This document shows, in pieces, positions 46,401 through 56,103 of a DNA stretch of 64,000 bases; the first letter of the stretch is position 1; each line of letters starts with the position of its first letter. This DNA is from Benincasa hispida (lineage: Eukaryota > Streptophyta > Magnoliopsida > Cucurbitales > Cucurbitaceae), in contig NC_052353.1 of NCBI RefSeq assembly GCF_009727055.1, positions 60,931,371 through 60,995,370 of the forward strand, written 5' to 3'. The notes under the pieces are model-generated. The model was not told the origin of the DNA, searched no databases, and saw only the letters and a list, made by a program, of their open reading frames with translations. A program made the translations under genes and the position numbers.

Positions 46401-48341
46401 TGATTCAGAGTGGATATTGGTCAAAACCAAGTCGACCAAATCCATTACATTATCAATTTCAATGTTAATTGTAGTAAAACATATGCCCTAAGGAATGCTC
46501 TGGTGGTAGGGGAGGTTGATAGCTAGAGATCTCTTATGAGGTCTCCAAGTTAAAACCTTGGGCTACATTTTACAACAATTTTGTTTTTAGATTTCAGTGT
46601 TTTTGTCAATTGGCGATTTAAGAGTTTTAAATTTTGAAGATTACTTTTCTTAGCTTTCAAAATTTGACTTGATTTTTGAAAACATTGGTGAAAAGTTGAT
46701 AACAAAACGAAATAGACCATGACCATAAAGCAAAGAGTGCCTCAATACTACAAAAAGAAAAACACAAAAGTAACATATAATAAAAATAGATGTTCTCATG
46801 ATAACGAGAAAGAACAAGTGGATAACAAGAAAGAATAAGTGGATACCTGCATTCTTTGAACATCATCTTTCACACGATTATAATCTTCATAATCTATATT
46901 CTTAGATCTTTCAAGCAACTACATACACAAACCAAAATCAGAAATGAACATGGACATCCAAGGAATAACAGGATATTGTGTGTGTAAATGAATCGGATCC
47001 AGAGAAATGTAAGAGTTTTGATAAAATTAGAAAATCAATCTCCAGATATATTACCTCAGAGACTCTGCTTTCAAGGTGAGTCTTCTCCACTTTCTGCGAT
47101 TCAATTTCCATTTTACAGGATTCCACCTCCATTTGTCTCATCTTCAGCATACCCTCAAGCTTCTCTATTTCACTTTTAGCCTTTCTAGATTCTTCACGTA
47201 ATTTCTATGATCAAGAATTTTTTTTTAAATTAGTAAAAGTTCCCTGGAAGAGCTGAAATTATGAATACCCACACGTGACTGGGAGGTAGAAATGAATAAA
47301 AAAACAAGAGGGAAAAATAATGATCAGAAAGTTTGGCCTCAAATCATGCATGATATTGTATCCTAAAGATACCTGGCATTCCTCAAAATTGTGCTTATTC
47401 TCTTCTCGCAGTTGAATATTGCTTTCACGAAGCAAGTTCATCTCCCTAACCTGTAAAAAAGTTAACCTTCATATCCTACAACTCATAGACAATAAAGCAG
47501 GAAATACAGCTATTCCCTCCTGTAGTCCGTTAGTTTCCCCACAACATAAAATGGTCTTCTGAATGAACCAAGAAAGATATTAAGTTCAACCTGAAGTTGT
47601 AAAGACTTAATTTCCTCCTCGGTTAACAATAATGCTTTTGAGCTTTGACGCTCAGCATTAAGTGAAGTCTGTGCACTCTCCACGGCTTTAAGAGCACTTT
47701 CTAACTGCGTGATGAAGCAAAAAGAGATGAGAGAGAGCTCAAAAGCAGTACAGTTGAATATAAAAAGGTTGGTGATTACGCAGCCACAGCACAACTTACA
47801 ACTTACCACGCAGCCACAGCACAACTTACAACTTACCAACTATCCTAACTAGTAAACAAGTATGAATACAACAAAAGATCTACTTAACAAACAACCAGCA
47901 ACAAAACAACCAACCAACCAGCTGAGTAACTAACAGGACAGGGATATTGAACTAGCCAGGACGTAGAAAGCAACAAAAGGTCTACTCCACATCAAATGAA
48001 GATAATGCTAAAACCACATTACACAAAGTTAAAAACTTAAACTGCCTCCTCAATGTTAAAGGTCCAGCCAATTCCATCTGAGCTCCAAACTCATTTGATG
48101 AATTGTTGATTTCCAAAAACCGGCTACTTGTTTCCTGTATCAGGACTAAATAACGGTGTTGATTCTGCAAAAGATGCTTGAAGGCAACTATTTTGGATTC
48201 GTCAATAAGTCCCCGAGTATTCCAACAAATAATCTTCATGATGATTTCACCGTCTGAGGAGAAGCTATCTCCTGTAATTGAAACCCGCAAGCAGCCACAA
48301 GCGAAGAAAATCCATTTTTCTTTTGGGTTTTTTTGGTTGTT

Positions 48342-48390
<49 letters not shown>

Positions 48391-51300
48391 GAAACGGAAA
48401 AAACATTTTCATTGAAACAATGATATGAGACTAATGCTCAAAATACATTATAGGAGATGAACAAATAATTCAACAACAATGTCAAATGCTTAACAAGAGA
48501 AAACAATCTAACTTGTAGAAGAGGAAATAACAGCATTTCAATTTAAGCTAATGTCTTGAATTGAATAATATGAAAAATGTTTGGAAAGAGAGCACCATGA
48601 GGAAGCTTTGACTCGAGCTGATATAAGAAGAATGAGGTTAATTGAATAATTAGGTACTTTGAGCAATAGTCTCTTTTCATTATATCAATGAAAAGATTGT
48701 TTCATATTAAAAAAAGGGTAATTAGGTAATATTCTAAGTTAATTCCCTTTTTACCCTCACTTGTAATAAAACTCTATAAATAGGAATCTTCCCCTTTTGT
48801 ATGGAACAATTATTATCACTTCAATAAAAAATGCACAAGATTGATTCTTGGAAGATTATTCCTTGAGAATACTTATGCAACATCAATTTGGTACCAGAGC
48901 CACCACCTGAGCTGATGTTGATGCCGTCGGTGGCAGACCAATAAATTCTTGGTGACGCCGATCACAAGAGGGAGCTGTGAGTGTTGTGCTCGTTGCCAAA
49001 CAACCCACATATATATATAGAAACCCTTAAAAATTGAAGTCAAGAAAGAAGAAAATTAACGAATCATCGAGAATGGAATTTTACAACTCAAGAAGAACGT
49101 TCAAGGCTCGAAATTACTCTTTTGGTCACGACCAAGAAAGATTGATTCTTATTCAAGAAAATCAAAGAATCAGTCCTATACCTATTATGAGATGGAAACA
49201 TACTCAAGAACCCAATAAAAGGACTACTTTGATCCTGTAGCACTAGAGAATATAAAGAAAATAGCAAAAGAACTCCAATATTCATTGGGGAAAATGTCTC
49301 AACATATAGGTCAATTATCAATTCATTTGCAAGAGTTCAAGAACAGATTGATTCCATATATTAAGGAAAACAACAAAGGAATCACAATTGGAAACCTTTC
49401 AAATAGAAAATCTTGAAGATAAAATTGGGAAAAATCTTGTTGAGACTCATGGAGGTAATAGAGTGATTAAGCCAAAAATCATGAGAACAAAGTAGAAGAA
49501 AAGAAGAATTTAAAGATGCTGATTCTGAAGTAGTCTCAAGTGAAGATGAGAAATCTGACGAAGAAGATGGAAAAGAGGTATCGAACATTGAAACTCTAGA
49601 CATCGAGGCAAAAGGAAAAAAAATTGAGCAAGAACGACACCAATTGCATTGGAAGTCAATTACTACAACGCCAAAGAACTTGAAGCAAATGATGAAGATA
49701 TGATTCTTGAAGGGTTCTCTCCAAAAGTTAATTCTTTTGTGATTCATCATCTAACTATGATTTTGACTGTCTCGGATTTACTTCTTTAATTCAGAATAAT
49801 TTTGTTCAAAATGTAGGAGGTTGGTTTGGCAATGTGCCATTAAACAAGTTTATTTTATTTCTTGATTGTTTCTTTTCTTTTTTTTTCTTTTTTTTTTTAA
49901 CTCAAGGATGAGTTTTCTTTTTGGAGGGGTAGAATTATGTAAGAAGAATGAGGTTAATTGGACAATATTCTACGTTAATTCCCTTTTTACCCTCACTTGT
50001 AATAAAACTCTACAAATAGGAGTCTTACCCTTTTGTATGAAACAATTATTATCACTTCAATAAAAGAACCACATGATTCATTCTTGGAAGATTAATCCTT
50101 GTGAATACTAAGGCTACATCACGAGCAAGCTCAAAATAGTCAAACCATATTTTTCTTTTAAACGGAAACAAAACTTTTCATTGATATAATAAAAAGAGGC
50201 TAATGCTCAAAGTACAAAATAGAGGATCATGGATTGCAATTTTGTAAAGCTCAACAACATTTGGATTGAGGATTTCATTTTTAGAATTTTTGTTGAAAGA
50301 GCTCCAACTATACAAGATTGATGCTCTACCATTGAGCTATATGGACTCCAACTATACAAAATCATGTTCATAGGATAATTACAAAAAACACCTTTGAAAT
50401 CAAAGCCCAATGAGAAACATAAAAACAAATTTCAAATTTCATAGGACTCCAACCCTCCAAGTTATTGGCTGCCTCTATTTCAAATTTTTGTAAAGGCACA
50501 ACGTTCCTCCCATTGCACTAATCAAGTTGGTCCCTTCATTCGCTTTTGGTTGTATGGGTTGGATTTTGATAGAACCTAAATATTTTGAAATATAGAAAAT
50601 AACGGAAATACAAGATAACCAAGTGTTTGAGGTACTTGGACCCTCCTAATCATGAGATAACTCTCAAAGCCCTAATTCACTCATCAAATATTGCTTATTT
50701 TCTCCCTTCCCTACTCACTATATTTATAGCCAACTTCCCTAATAAACTCTTAACTAATTACTAATATACCCCTAATATTCCTCTACTACCGTTCCTATTA
50801 TTACCGGCCCTAAAACACACCTTGTCCTCAAGGTGTGGCTAAGAAACAGGAAAGACAAAAACAGGGGAAAAAATTGCCAAAGATTTGAAACTTGGTCTTG
50901 TAAACATGCTGGCATAATGGGCTTCATTCACTTTCTTCAGCCCACTTCAAAAAATAATTCTCAAGCCAGGTTCCACTTCAAAAACTTTCGCTGCTTTGTA
51001 GGTCTTTGCAATTAAAATCAAGCCCATTCCAACCAAAATTAAGTTGCATTTTTTCCATGACCATGACCCCCACCTTCTGACATGTCACATGGGTAAGGGA
51101 TCTCTTCCCTTCATCTTCACGAAATCTGCACTTCCCCCTAGTCCTCATCTCCGCCCAAACTTGCTTATGCCGGTGTCTGTTTCCATTTTCGTGTGAACCG
51201 TCCACCACCGCTCTTTCACTGTCATTTCTTCTCTACCCTTGCATCGGCACCTTTCCCAGTTGATCATCTCACACCTTCGTACCCTCGATCGCCGGCGATT

Positions 51301-54128
51301 TCCTCGAATAACTTTCGCCTCTATCACCGAGAACACATCTTCATGAAATTTCCAGCAGCATCTTCCGCACGACTTCGTCCCTATCCGCCAATGTATTCTT
51401 CACCGTCGGTATTCTCCGGTTGCCATACCTCCCACTATTTGTTAACAAAACTTGCAGCACCTTCCCCAAACCTTTTCTTGGTTTGTCTTTACGATCATCG
51501 TCGGCAATAGATTTCGTCAACAGTTTGTTCATGGTCCCATTCCGATCCCTCTGCTACCTCCGCTCGTCCTTTCCGTCGCCGCCTCTTCCAAGTTGTCGTC
51601 TCCAACCCTCGCATCCGCGTACGACGATCTCTCCGGGGAAATCTTACCCCCCCGCCTACAATGCCTTTTCAACTCTTTTGAAGGAAAGTAAACATCGACG
51701 ATCTTTTGGTTGGTTGTTCTATGGTCCTCCATCACTCCATCACTCTCCATTAATCCTTTCTCACCTTTGTTCTTCGATTTCTCGTTCTCCTTCCTAGTTT
51801 TCTTCGCAAGATGATTCAGAGGCTTCTTTTCTTCTTCTCCCTCACTGCTTACAGCATTTTTCCCTCTGTGACAACAGATTTTGCAACTTTTTGCACAGAA
51901 TCAGTTTCCACCACACTTTTTTGGCTCAATTGATACCGATTCCATAATTCCTTTCCCTTTATTGGTCACCGTTTCCTCCAACGAAGCTGACCTTGGATCA
52001 TCGCCCATCCAAATCTCCAGGTGATACAAAACCAAATTCAACTGCTTCAACAGAAAACCAACCTTTCCGTTAAGCTCCTTGAATTGAGAATCCATCCTTG
52101 ATTCCATTGATGCTTGCGTTTCTCCCACTTCAAGCAAGTTCTCTTCCTAAGATTCACCGCTCTGATACCCATTGATAGAACCCGAATATATTGAAATATA
52201 GAAAGTAACGGAAATACAAGATAACCAAGTGTTCGAGGTACTTGGACACTCCCAATCTTGAGATAACTCTCAAGTCCTAATTCACTCACCAAATATTGCT
52301 TATCTTCTCCCTCTCTACTCACTGTATTTATGGTCAACTTTCCTAACAAACTCTTAACTAATTACTAATATACCCTAATATTCCTCTACTACCATTCCTA
52401 CCAGATTTCTTATCGGTTTTGTCAAAGTTAGCTCTACCATATCTTTTGTTTCATTTCTTCTGGAACAATCACAAACACTTTTTTGATTATGGATCTACTA
52501 CCAGAAACTCAATGCGTAATCTTAGCAACGCCCAGGAATCCGCTTGACATCTCAGCGGCGGGATTGGATACCCGCAGGCTTATTACCAGAAAACAAATGA
52601 AAGAGTGGGAACATGAGTCTTTTATTGTGTTGTATTCCGTCCCTTGGCTTGTTTCATAAGATTTGCCCTCATCACATGATTGTTTGCTATGATTGTTTGC
52701 TCTCATAGTTTCAGATCTTGTGTTTTTTGGAATTTTGTAAGGGCCAATGTTCCTTCATGGGTTATATTTGATTGTATTTGCTTTACTTTTCCGGATTAGT
52801 CCAGTTATGCACCATATTTGGTCGTATTTGCTTTATTTGCTTTATTTTGTTTATTATGTTCCTTTGTACTTTGAGCATAGACTCTTTTAATTTTATCAAT
52901 GAAAAGCCCTATTTCCTTTAAAAAGAAAAATTCTCCCTCACTCGTGGATTTGAAATTTTGTAGAAAACCCAACAAGTGGAAATCAATATTAATAAAAGAG
53001 GAAATGACTTTATAGGGAGGGTTTGAACACAAACCTTCTACTCTAATACCATCTAGAATTTGGATTAAATATTGATAGTCAAAATCAATATTGGCTTTTA
53101 TTGGAAAATCCAACACAACCCTGCCATATTTTATAGTTTAGTATCAAGGAATGCACTTCTTAGCAAGAGCATGCACATACAACAAATAAAGTATAAATGA
53201 CTCGGAACTCGTACACAAACAATAAGTTGATGTTCGTAATCTGTAGTGCATAAGCCAACTTAGAAACCTACTTGTGACTGCAATCTCAACTTGTCCTTCT
53301 TTAGCAAGGAGATCTCTACTTCAGCCTGTTTACATAACCAATAATATGAGAATATTTTAGTGCTTTCAATCAACTATAAGCAGAAAATAAGAGAACACAG
53401 GAACATGAGTGATTATGCTGCAAGATCTATACAAGCACCAATAGTTTATAGATAGACAGAAATTGAGAAAAATGAAAAGTTATACACAAACCGATAGACA
53501 AAACTTGAGAAAAATTCTACGCAATCTATGGGATACCCACAACGACTTTCATTGAGATAAAAATGAAAGAATACAAGGGCACAAAAAAACAAACCCCACA
53601 AAAGAGAGAGGAATTCCTCTAAAAGAAGGGACTCTAACCGAACAAAATAGAACCTATAGAATAATTACAAAAGATCTAAATAAAAACATAAAAGAGAAGT
53701 AAGATATCTAACAAGAGATCAAACCTCGTAAGAGTCCAAATCTATGGAATTACCATAAAAATGCAGCACAATTGACACTTATATCAAGAGAATGAACTAC
53801 AAAGATTTACTAGAATAACGGTCCAAAACCACAAAATAATCATCTTTGATAGGAAGAGGAGGGCCACTTTATCATAAACACAACACCGGAGTAAACCACT
53901 GCAGTATTGCTGTCTCAACGAAGCATGAATAGGATGTTTTTAAAATAAAATAAGGGAAAGGAACATTACAATTTCTTTTGTGCGTCTGAGGTAACTAACC
54001 ACACTCTGAATACCAGCATCCCCAACCATTTCGGTTGTATTACTTTCAGAAGAAACTCCAGCCAACTTTTGATCCTTCTCCACCAAACGAATGTGGAAAG
54101 CCTCAAGTTGAGCATGCAGAATTTTATT
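39067..54128 (-). CDS. NUA: Nuclear-pore anchor (plant TPR/NUA homologue), 3' fourteen exons
   Basis: NUA is the plant TPR protein of the inner nuclear basket, involved in mRNA export and SUMO homeostasis. I read these exons on the minus strand: 54128-53970, 53325-53272, 47704-47591, 47450-47373, 47204-47055, 46918-46847, 46205-46050, 45960-45907, 42950-42863, 42750-42674, 42597-42469, 41154-41062, 40694-40520, 40409-39067. All have GT donors and AG acceptors, and phases match throughout, giving 2,742 bp (913 codons plus stop) with no internal stop. Marker peptides in family order: [66 protein letters not shown]. The Arabidopsis protein is about 2,090 residues, so the N-terminal part must lie beyond 54,128. 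I did not find the next upstream exon within the window. The open frames and sound splice sites suggest a working gene; a paralogue or truncated copy is possible. Confidence 0.88.
41400..41472 (+). mobile_element. L1-type 3' end (sense), in NUA intron
   Basis: TTTTGAGCATTAGTCTTTATTCATTTTCTC then AACAAAAAGTTTTCTTTCTTGT and a run of A at 41,450-41,472. The core TTTGAGCATTAGTCT(C)TTTTCATT...TCAATGAAAAG recurs at eight places in this window on both strands and always ends in an A-rich tract. That is the signature of a 3' end family of L1 elements, or of SINEs that share it. Confidence 0.6.
41599..42080. mobile_element. Foldback (MITE-like) element in NUA intron
   Basis: The ends are inverted: AATATCAATTTAAACCCT at the left, and AATATCAATCTACACCCCT as reverse complement of the right end. 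Inner stretches pair as well, for example CATTTTTGTAGGTGTATCAA with the complement of the segment near 41,970-42,000. Almost the whole element can fold into one long imperfect hairpin. It has no coding capacity, as expected for a non-autonomous foldback or Mutator-like MITE. Confidence 0.6.
43163..43336 (-). mobile_element. Short copia LTR (3' LTR of the pol fragment)
   Basis: On the minus strand TGTTATAGTTC...GAGTTTTACA is 174 bp long. It is immediately preceded by ACTTGAGGGGTAG, a good polypurine tract (43,337-43,350). It follows the RNase H end of the copia fragment at the expected distance. Confidence 0.7.
43337..44613 (-). pseudogene. Copia pol fragment (reverse transcriptase and RNase H) in NUA intron
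   Basis: The minus-strand frame 44,613-44,194 carries [17 protein letters not shown], then [17 protein letters not shown], and the catalytic [14 protein letters not shown], all hallmark Ty1/copia RT blocks. RNase H follows with CFADADWA, then [16 protein letters not shown], and [15 protein letters not shown] ending at ALNG before the LTR. It has frameshifts and a 21-base A run (43,744-43,764) that inserts poly-Phe into RNase H. Everything upstream of RT is missing; at 44,614 the sequence passes abruptly into another element. It cannot be active. Confidence 0.85.
44628..45200 (-). mobile_element. Fragment of compact LTR element family D (internal plus LTR start)
   Basis: On the minus strand, internal sequence ends TTGAGTTTGAGGCAAGG, directly followed by an LTR start TGTTAAAAG at 44,688. 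Both match the complete family D element at 56,494-57,947 (polypurine end near 57,765-57,780, LTR from 57,781). The LTR is cut after about 60 bp by the copia pol fragment. Confidence 0.65.
44800..45170. repeat. 68-bp minisatellite with an assembly N
   Basis: GATCCTTATATGGAGATC starts at 44,872, 44,940, 45,001 and 45,069: spacings 68, 61 and 68 bp. A worn fifth unit follows. The short unit contains the N at 44,957 and lacks CTATAAC, so a few bases are probably missing there. Two to three diverged units of the same repeat lie inverted at 57,530-57,690 in the full element. Confidence 0.8.
45320..45436 (+). mobile_element. SINE-like 3' segment with poly(A)
   Basis: GTCCTACGTTCCAATCTCCACC resembles a pol III B box (GTTCGAATC) and lies about 60 bp before a run of 14 A. 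No clear A box is visible, so the 5' part may be lost. Confidence 0.35.
45530..45870. repeat. Tandem duplication, about 170 bp, in NUA intron
   Basis: Two units follow each other. Both contain TTAAT(G/A)AAATCAA, then CTTGATTCAAGCCTA, then TTCTCAATGTCAAATATT and TTTTTCATAGG. Unit one starts at about 45,530, unit two at about 45,700. They differ by about 15-20 percent, so the duplication is not recent. Confidence 0.75.
45907..47704 (-). CDS. NUA: NUA exon cluster coding coiled-coil rod
   Basis: Six exons in 1.8 kb (47704-47591, 47450-47373, 47204-47055, 46918-46847, 46205-46050, 45960-45907), all symmetrical phase 0 and separated by introns of 85-640 bp. The products are heptad-patterned helices rich in Glu, Lys, Gln and Leu, for example [18 protein letters not shown] and [18 protein letters not shown]. 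One intron (46,206-46,846) holds a SINE-like segment. Because every exon is a multiple of three, exon skipping would keep the frame. Confidence 0.88.
46485..46578 (+). mobile_element. Candidate tRNA-derived SINE in NUA intron
   Basis: GCTCTGGTGGTAGGGGAGG resembles an A box, and AAGTTAAAACCTTGGGC a B box, about 45 bp apart. This is the usual layout of plant SINE heads. The 3' tail is not clear. Confidence 0.4.
47982..48290 (-). pseudogene. L1 ORF2 endonuclease N-terminus, fragment
   Basis: Minus-strand [11 protein letters not shown] at about 48,241, followed by a helical stretch and [11 protein letters not shown], is the conserved start of the apurinic-type endonuclease of plant L1 ORF2 (motif KIISWNVRGL...QETK). 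It loses similarity after about 60 residues and lies in the largest NUA intron. Confidence 0.7.
48343..48389 (-). repeat. 47-base T run (antisense poly(A) of an L1 3' end)
   Basis: An uninterrupted run of 47 T is followed by GGAAACGGAAAAAAC and TTTTCATTGAAACAATG, the inverted L1 3' end. On the minus strand it is the poly(A) tail of a recently inserted L1 or SINE copy. Such a long pure tract is young or poorly resolved by the assembly. Confidence 0.75.
48390..48613 (-). mobile_element. 5'-truncated L1 3' end
   Basis: Antisense copy of the TTTGAGCATTAGTCTC(A)T L1 3' end followed upstream by about 170 bp of non-coding 3' sequence. The LTR element at 48,619-50,121 is inserted into it, because matching sequence resumes at 50,127. 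Confidence 0.55.
48619..50121 (+). mobile_element. Compact non-autonomous LTR element (family E) in NUA intron
   Basis: LTR1 48,619-48,885 and LTR2 49,938-50,121 share AAGAAGAATGAGGTTAATTG, a TATA block CTCTA(T/C)AAATAGG and the end ACATCA. Target duplication CGAGC lies at 48,614-48,618 and 50,122-50,126. A primer-like TTTGGTACCAGAGCC follows LTR1, and TTTTGGAGGGGTAGAAT precedes LTR2. The ~1.05 kb interior has only short ORFs (such as 49,034-49,240, Lys/Arg-rich) and no pol, so the element depends on a helper. LTR1 carries a 62-bp L1 insertion. Confidence 0.85.
48657..48718 (+). mobile_element. 62-bp L1 3' end inserted in LTR1 of family E
   Basis: CTTTGAGCAATAGTCTCTTT... to ...AAAAAAAGGG, flanked by the 10-bp duplication TAATTAGGTA at 48,647-48,656 and 48,719-48,728. 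LTR2 of the same element lacks this block. This is an extremely 5'-truncated target-primed insertion and shows that the L1 3' end family was active after the LTR element landed. Confidence 0.85.
50155..50350 (-). mobile_element. Candidate SINE: tRNA-like head fused to L1-type 3' tail
   Basis: On the minus strand from about 50,345: CATATAGCTCAATGGTAGAG, a clean tRNA D-arm/A box, then about 100 bp unrelated to tRNA, then TTTGTACTTTGAGCATTAGC and ATATCAATGAAAAGTTTTG before an A-rich end near 50,155. The 3' end is that of the L1 family in this window, so the SINE would be recognised by the L1 reverse transcriptase. No good B box is seen, which lowers confidence. Confidence 0.5.
50567..52403 (-). 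mobile_element. Compact non-autonomous LTR element (family F) in NUA intron
   Basis: LTRs 50,567-50,817 (251 bp) and 52,173-52,403 (231 bp) are direct repeats (TGATAGAACC..., GGAAATACAAGATAACCAAG...). Target duplication GATTT lies at 50,562-50,566 and 52,404-52,408. On the minus strand a GGGTATCAGAGCGG primer site follows the 5' LTR, and CACCTTGAGGACAAGGTG precedes the 3' LTR. The interior has a gag-like N-terminal helix (52,137-51,901: [19 protein letters not shown]) but no pol. Serine/proline-rich plus-strand ORFs at 51,193-51,797 are antisense shadows. The two LTRs differ at the start by a ~20-bp gap, so they have aged. Confidence 0.88.
52409..52926 (+). mobile_element. 5'-truncated L1 3' end in NUA intron
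   Basis: Plus-strand non-coding 3' sequence ending TTGTACTTTGAGCATAGACT, then TATCAATGAAAAGCCC and an A-rich tail at about 52,917-52,930. Its upstream part continues at 50,470-50,561 on the other side of the family F element, which inserted into it. Confidence 0.6.
52931..53125 (-). mobile_element. Mini LTR element remnant (family G)
   Basis: On the minus strand: an LTR-like AT-rich stretch ending TCTAGA, TGGTATTAGAG (worn tRNA-Met primer site, near 53,050), then CATTTCCTC, a TTGATTTCCACTTGTTGGGT block and the purine tract GAGTGAGGGAG at 52,931-52,941. The order and phrases match 58,095-58,282. The L1 tail abuts the purine tract exactly as at 58,283. Confidence 0.55.
53326..53969. other. NUA intron with a dispersed repeat
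   Basis: No exon is visible. The segment 53,515-53,720 (CATTGAGATAAAAATGAAAG..., repeated CAAAAGAGAGAGGAATTCC) is of the kind found at antisense 3' ends of plant L1 elements. No protein motif was found. The rest is ordinary AT-rich intron. Confidence 0.4.
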
Positions 54129-55520
54129 CTAGAAAATGAACATCATTAGAACAAATAAGGAATGAAAAAACAAACAAACAAACTGAGATTTCACATGTTC
54201 TAGCAACTTCCACAAACTTAAAAGGAAACAAACACCTAAGAAGCGAAAGGATAAATACAAAAAATACACACGAACAAAAGAAAATTGAAGTTTTTTTATT
54301 ATTATTATTTGTTTGTCTATATTCCACAACGTAGACAGAAAATGCAGGAATTTAAGTAGATTCTACGCCAATTTTTAATTTTTCTTTGAATTGTTCAAGA
54401 CTTTTCATTGGTATGATGAACATTTTTTGAATAAACGAAAAGAAAAAAAAAAAAAGGGAAAACAAAACAAAACAAAACAAAAAAAAGAAGTAAAATAAAA
54501 CAATTATAACCAAATACAACCCATAACAGAACTAAAAATAAATTACAACCAAATAGAACCCGTAATAGAACAATAATGACTAAGAACGAATCACCAAACA
54601 CCCACTGGAATTGAGAAATGGAGAACAAACGGCCATGCAAAGAGGACTAACATAAGGAGACAAGAAATGAGAGGGCAGCTTCCATCAAAGGTAGGAGTAG
54701 CAATTCAGCTATCCACAAAGCAAAAAGACTTGCCACATTTGCTTAAACTGGATTGCATTTTTCTTACGAGCTTAAGTTTTAGCTTTGCTTCTTGTTTTGC
54801 TCCAAGTGTGCTTGGTAAGTACTGTTCTGTTTCTACATTTGTAGTTTGAGCGAGGTCTCTTTTCATTATTTCAATAAAAAGTCTGTTTTCCATTTGAAAA
54901 GAAAAAATCCATATAAGAACACTAACTCGACTAGAGCATTTGGAATTCCATAAGGCCTCACAAACAGGCTTATCCATAAAAACGCAGTCAAGTGATTGGA
55001 AAGGGAGCTAACAAAAATTCTAGAGGAATCCAAATTTCAACTTCGACAATCAGGTTGAAAAGCCACTCTTTTACCTGATACAAACAGAAAGCCAGACATT
55101 CTTCATCTCTCAGCAATTTGTCTGAAAAATGATTCATGATCTAGTATTTGCATCCTAATGAACAAAAATCAAACCATTGTGTAATAACACAAAACTGAAT
55201 AAACTAGGAAAATTTTCCAGACATGTGCTCCAATAGTTCTCCTACAATTGCAGATCAAATATCTAGAATAAATATTCAAACTCAGAAGAAGACCTTTTTC
55301 TCATCCTATCCTTGATGCTTCATATTCTGCATATGAAGTCTTTAAAAGCTTCTCTAAATTTCCTCAGTTTGAAGCTAAATACAGAGCCAGCCCAACCTTG
55401 TAATCTATCATTAGAAATCATATTTATAATTGCACTACCACTTTCATTTCCCATCTCATGGAAAACCCTTTTCACTCCGCTTAGCCCTATCCCCCTCTAG
55501 GGGTATTTTAGTGATAGGTT
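54129..55520. other. NUA intron or flank with L1 3' end
   Basis: It contains an AAAAC microsatellite (54,459-54,480) and an L1 3' end in sense at 54,848-54,905 (TAGTTTGAGCGAGGTCTC..., CAATAAAAAGTCTG, A-rich tail). A 66-bp open segment with splice-like borders (55,075-55,140) does not resemble NUA and was not accepted as an exon. Confidence 0.5.
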
Positions 55521-55529
55521 CTATAGGAA

Positions 55530-56100
55530 CGGGACGATCCTAGAAGACAGTGAATGCCACCCATGATCAACAGTTGCGGAAGGAGATGTGGCCATAGATG
55601 TTCTCAAGGCTCACTTAGCTAATGCTCAAAATAGAATGAAGAAATTTACTGATCACAAACACCTAGAGGTAACCACTGAAGTGGGAGATTGGGTGTACCT
55701 AAAGATTCGTCCGTATAGAAAGAGGAGGAATGAGAAGCTGACTCCCAAATTCTTTGGGCCCTATCGTATCGAGGAATGTATAGGAACAATTGCCTATATG
55801 TTGCAATTGCCTTCAGAAGCCACCATCCACCCATTTTTTCATGCATCTCAACTCAAGAAGGCAGTGGGCTCTCATTCAATGGTACAAGTTGAGCCACCAA
55901 TTTTGTCATATATGTATGAGTGGGTAGCAGAACCGGATGACATATTTGACTATTAGCAGGATGTGCAATATGGAGATGTGGAGTTGTTAGTTGGAAGAAT
56001 CTACCCGAACATGAAGCTACATGGATGGTTTTAAAGGACTTTCAACAACAATTCCCTGACTACAACCTTGAGGACAAAGTTCATCTAACCTCGGAAGGTG
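55530..56100 (+). pseudogene. Ty3/gypsy pol C-terminal fragment (integrase tail and chromodomain-like end)
   Basis: The frame 55,588-55,956 reads VGDWVYLKIRPYRKRR, then LTPKFFGPYRIEE, then HPFFHASQLKKAVG, the classic integrase C-terminal (GPY/F) region of chromoviral gypsy elements. It ends in a stop, and after a frame change WKNLPEHEATW and FPDYNLEDKV follow at about 55,985-56,085, the chromodomain-like end. A 3' LTR probably starts at 56,104 (TGTTAGGTCTCC). Upstream pol is absent. The orientation is opposite to the host gene. Confidence 0.8.
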
Positions 56101-56103
56101 ATG

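Noticed and set aside
50310..50345. A tRNA gene (A box TAGCTCAATGGTAGAGC)
   Set aside because: There is no T-arm or B box, no anticodon stem and no acceptor pairing. It is better explained as a SINE head.
51193..51797. Overlapping plus-strand ORFs rich in Ser and Pro (105, 79 and 125 codons)
   Set aside because: They lie antisense inside the interior of the family F LTR element, overlap in different frames and show no domain.
55075..55140. Possible additional NUA exon (66 bp, AG and GT borders, open in phase 0)
   Set aside because: Its translation does not resemble the coiled-coil segment expected just before [10 protein letters not shown], and such short open stretches arise by chance. RNA evidence would decide.
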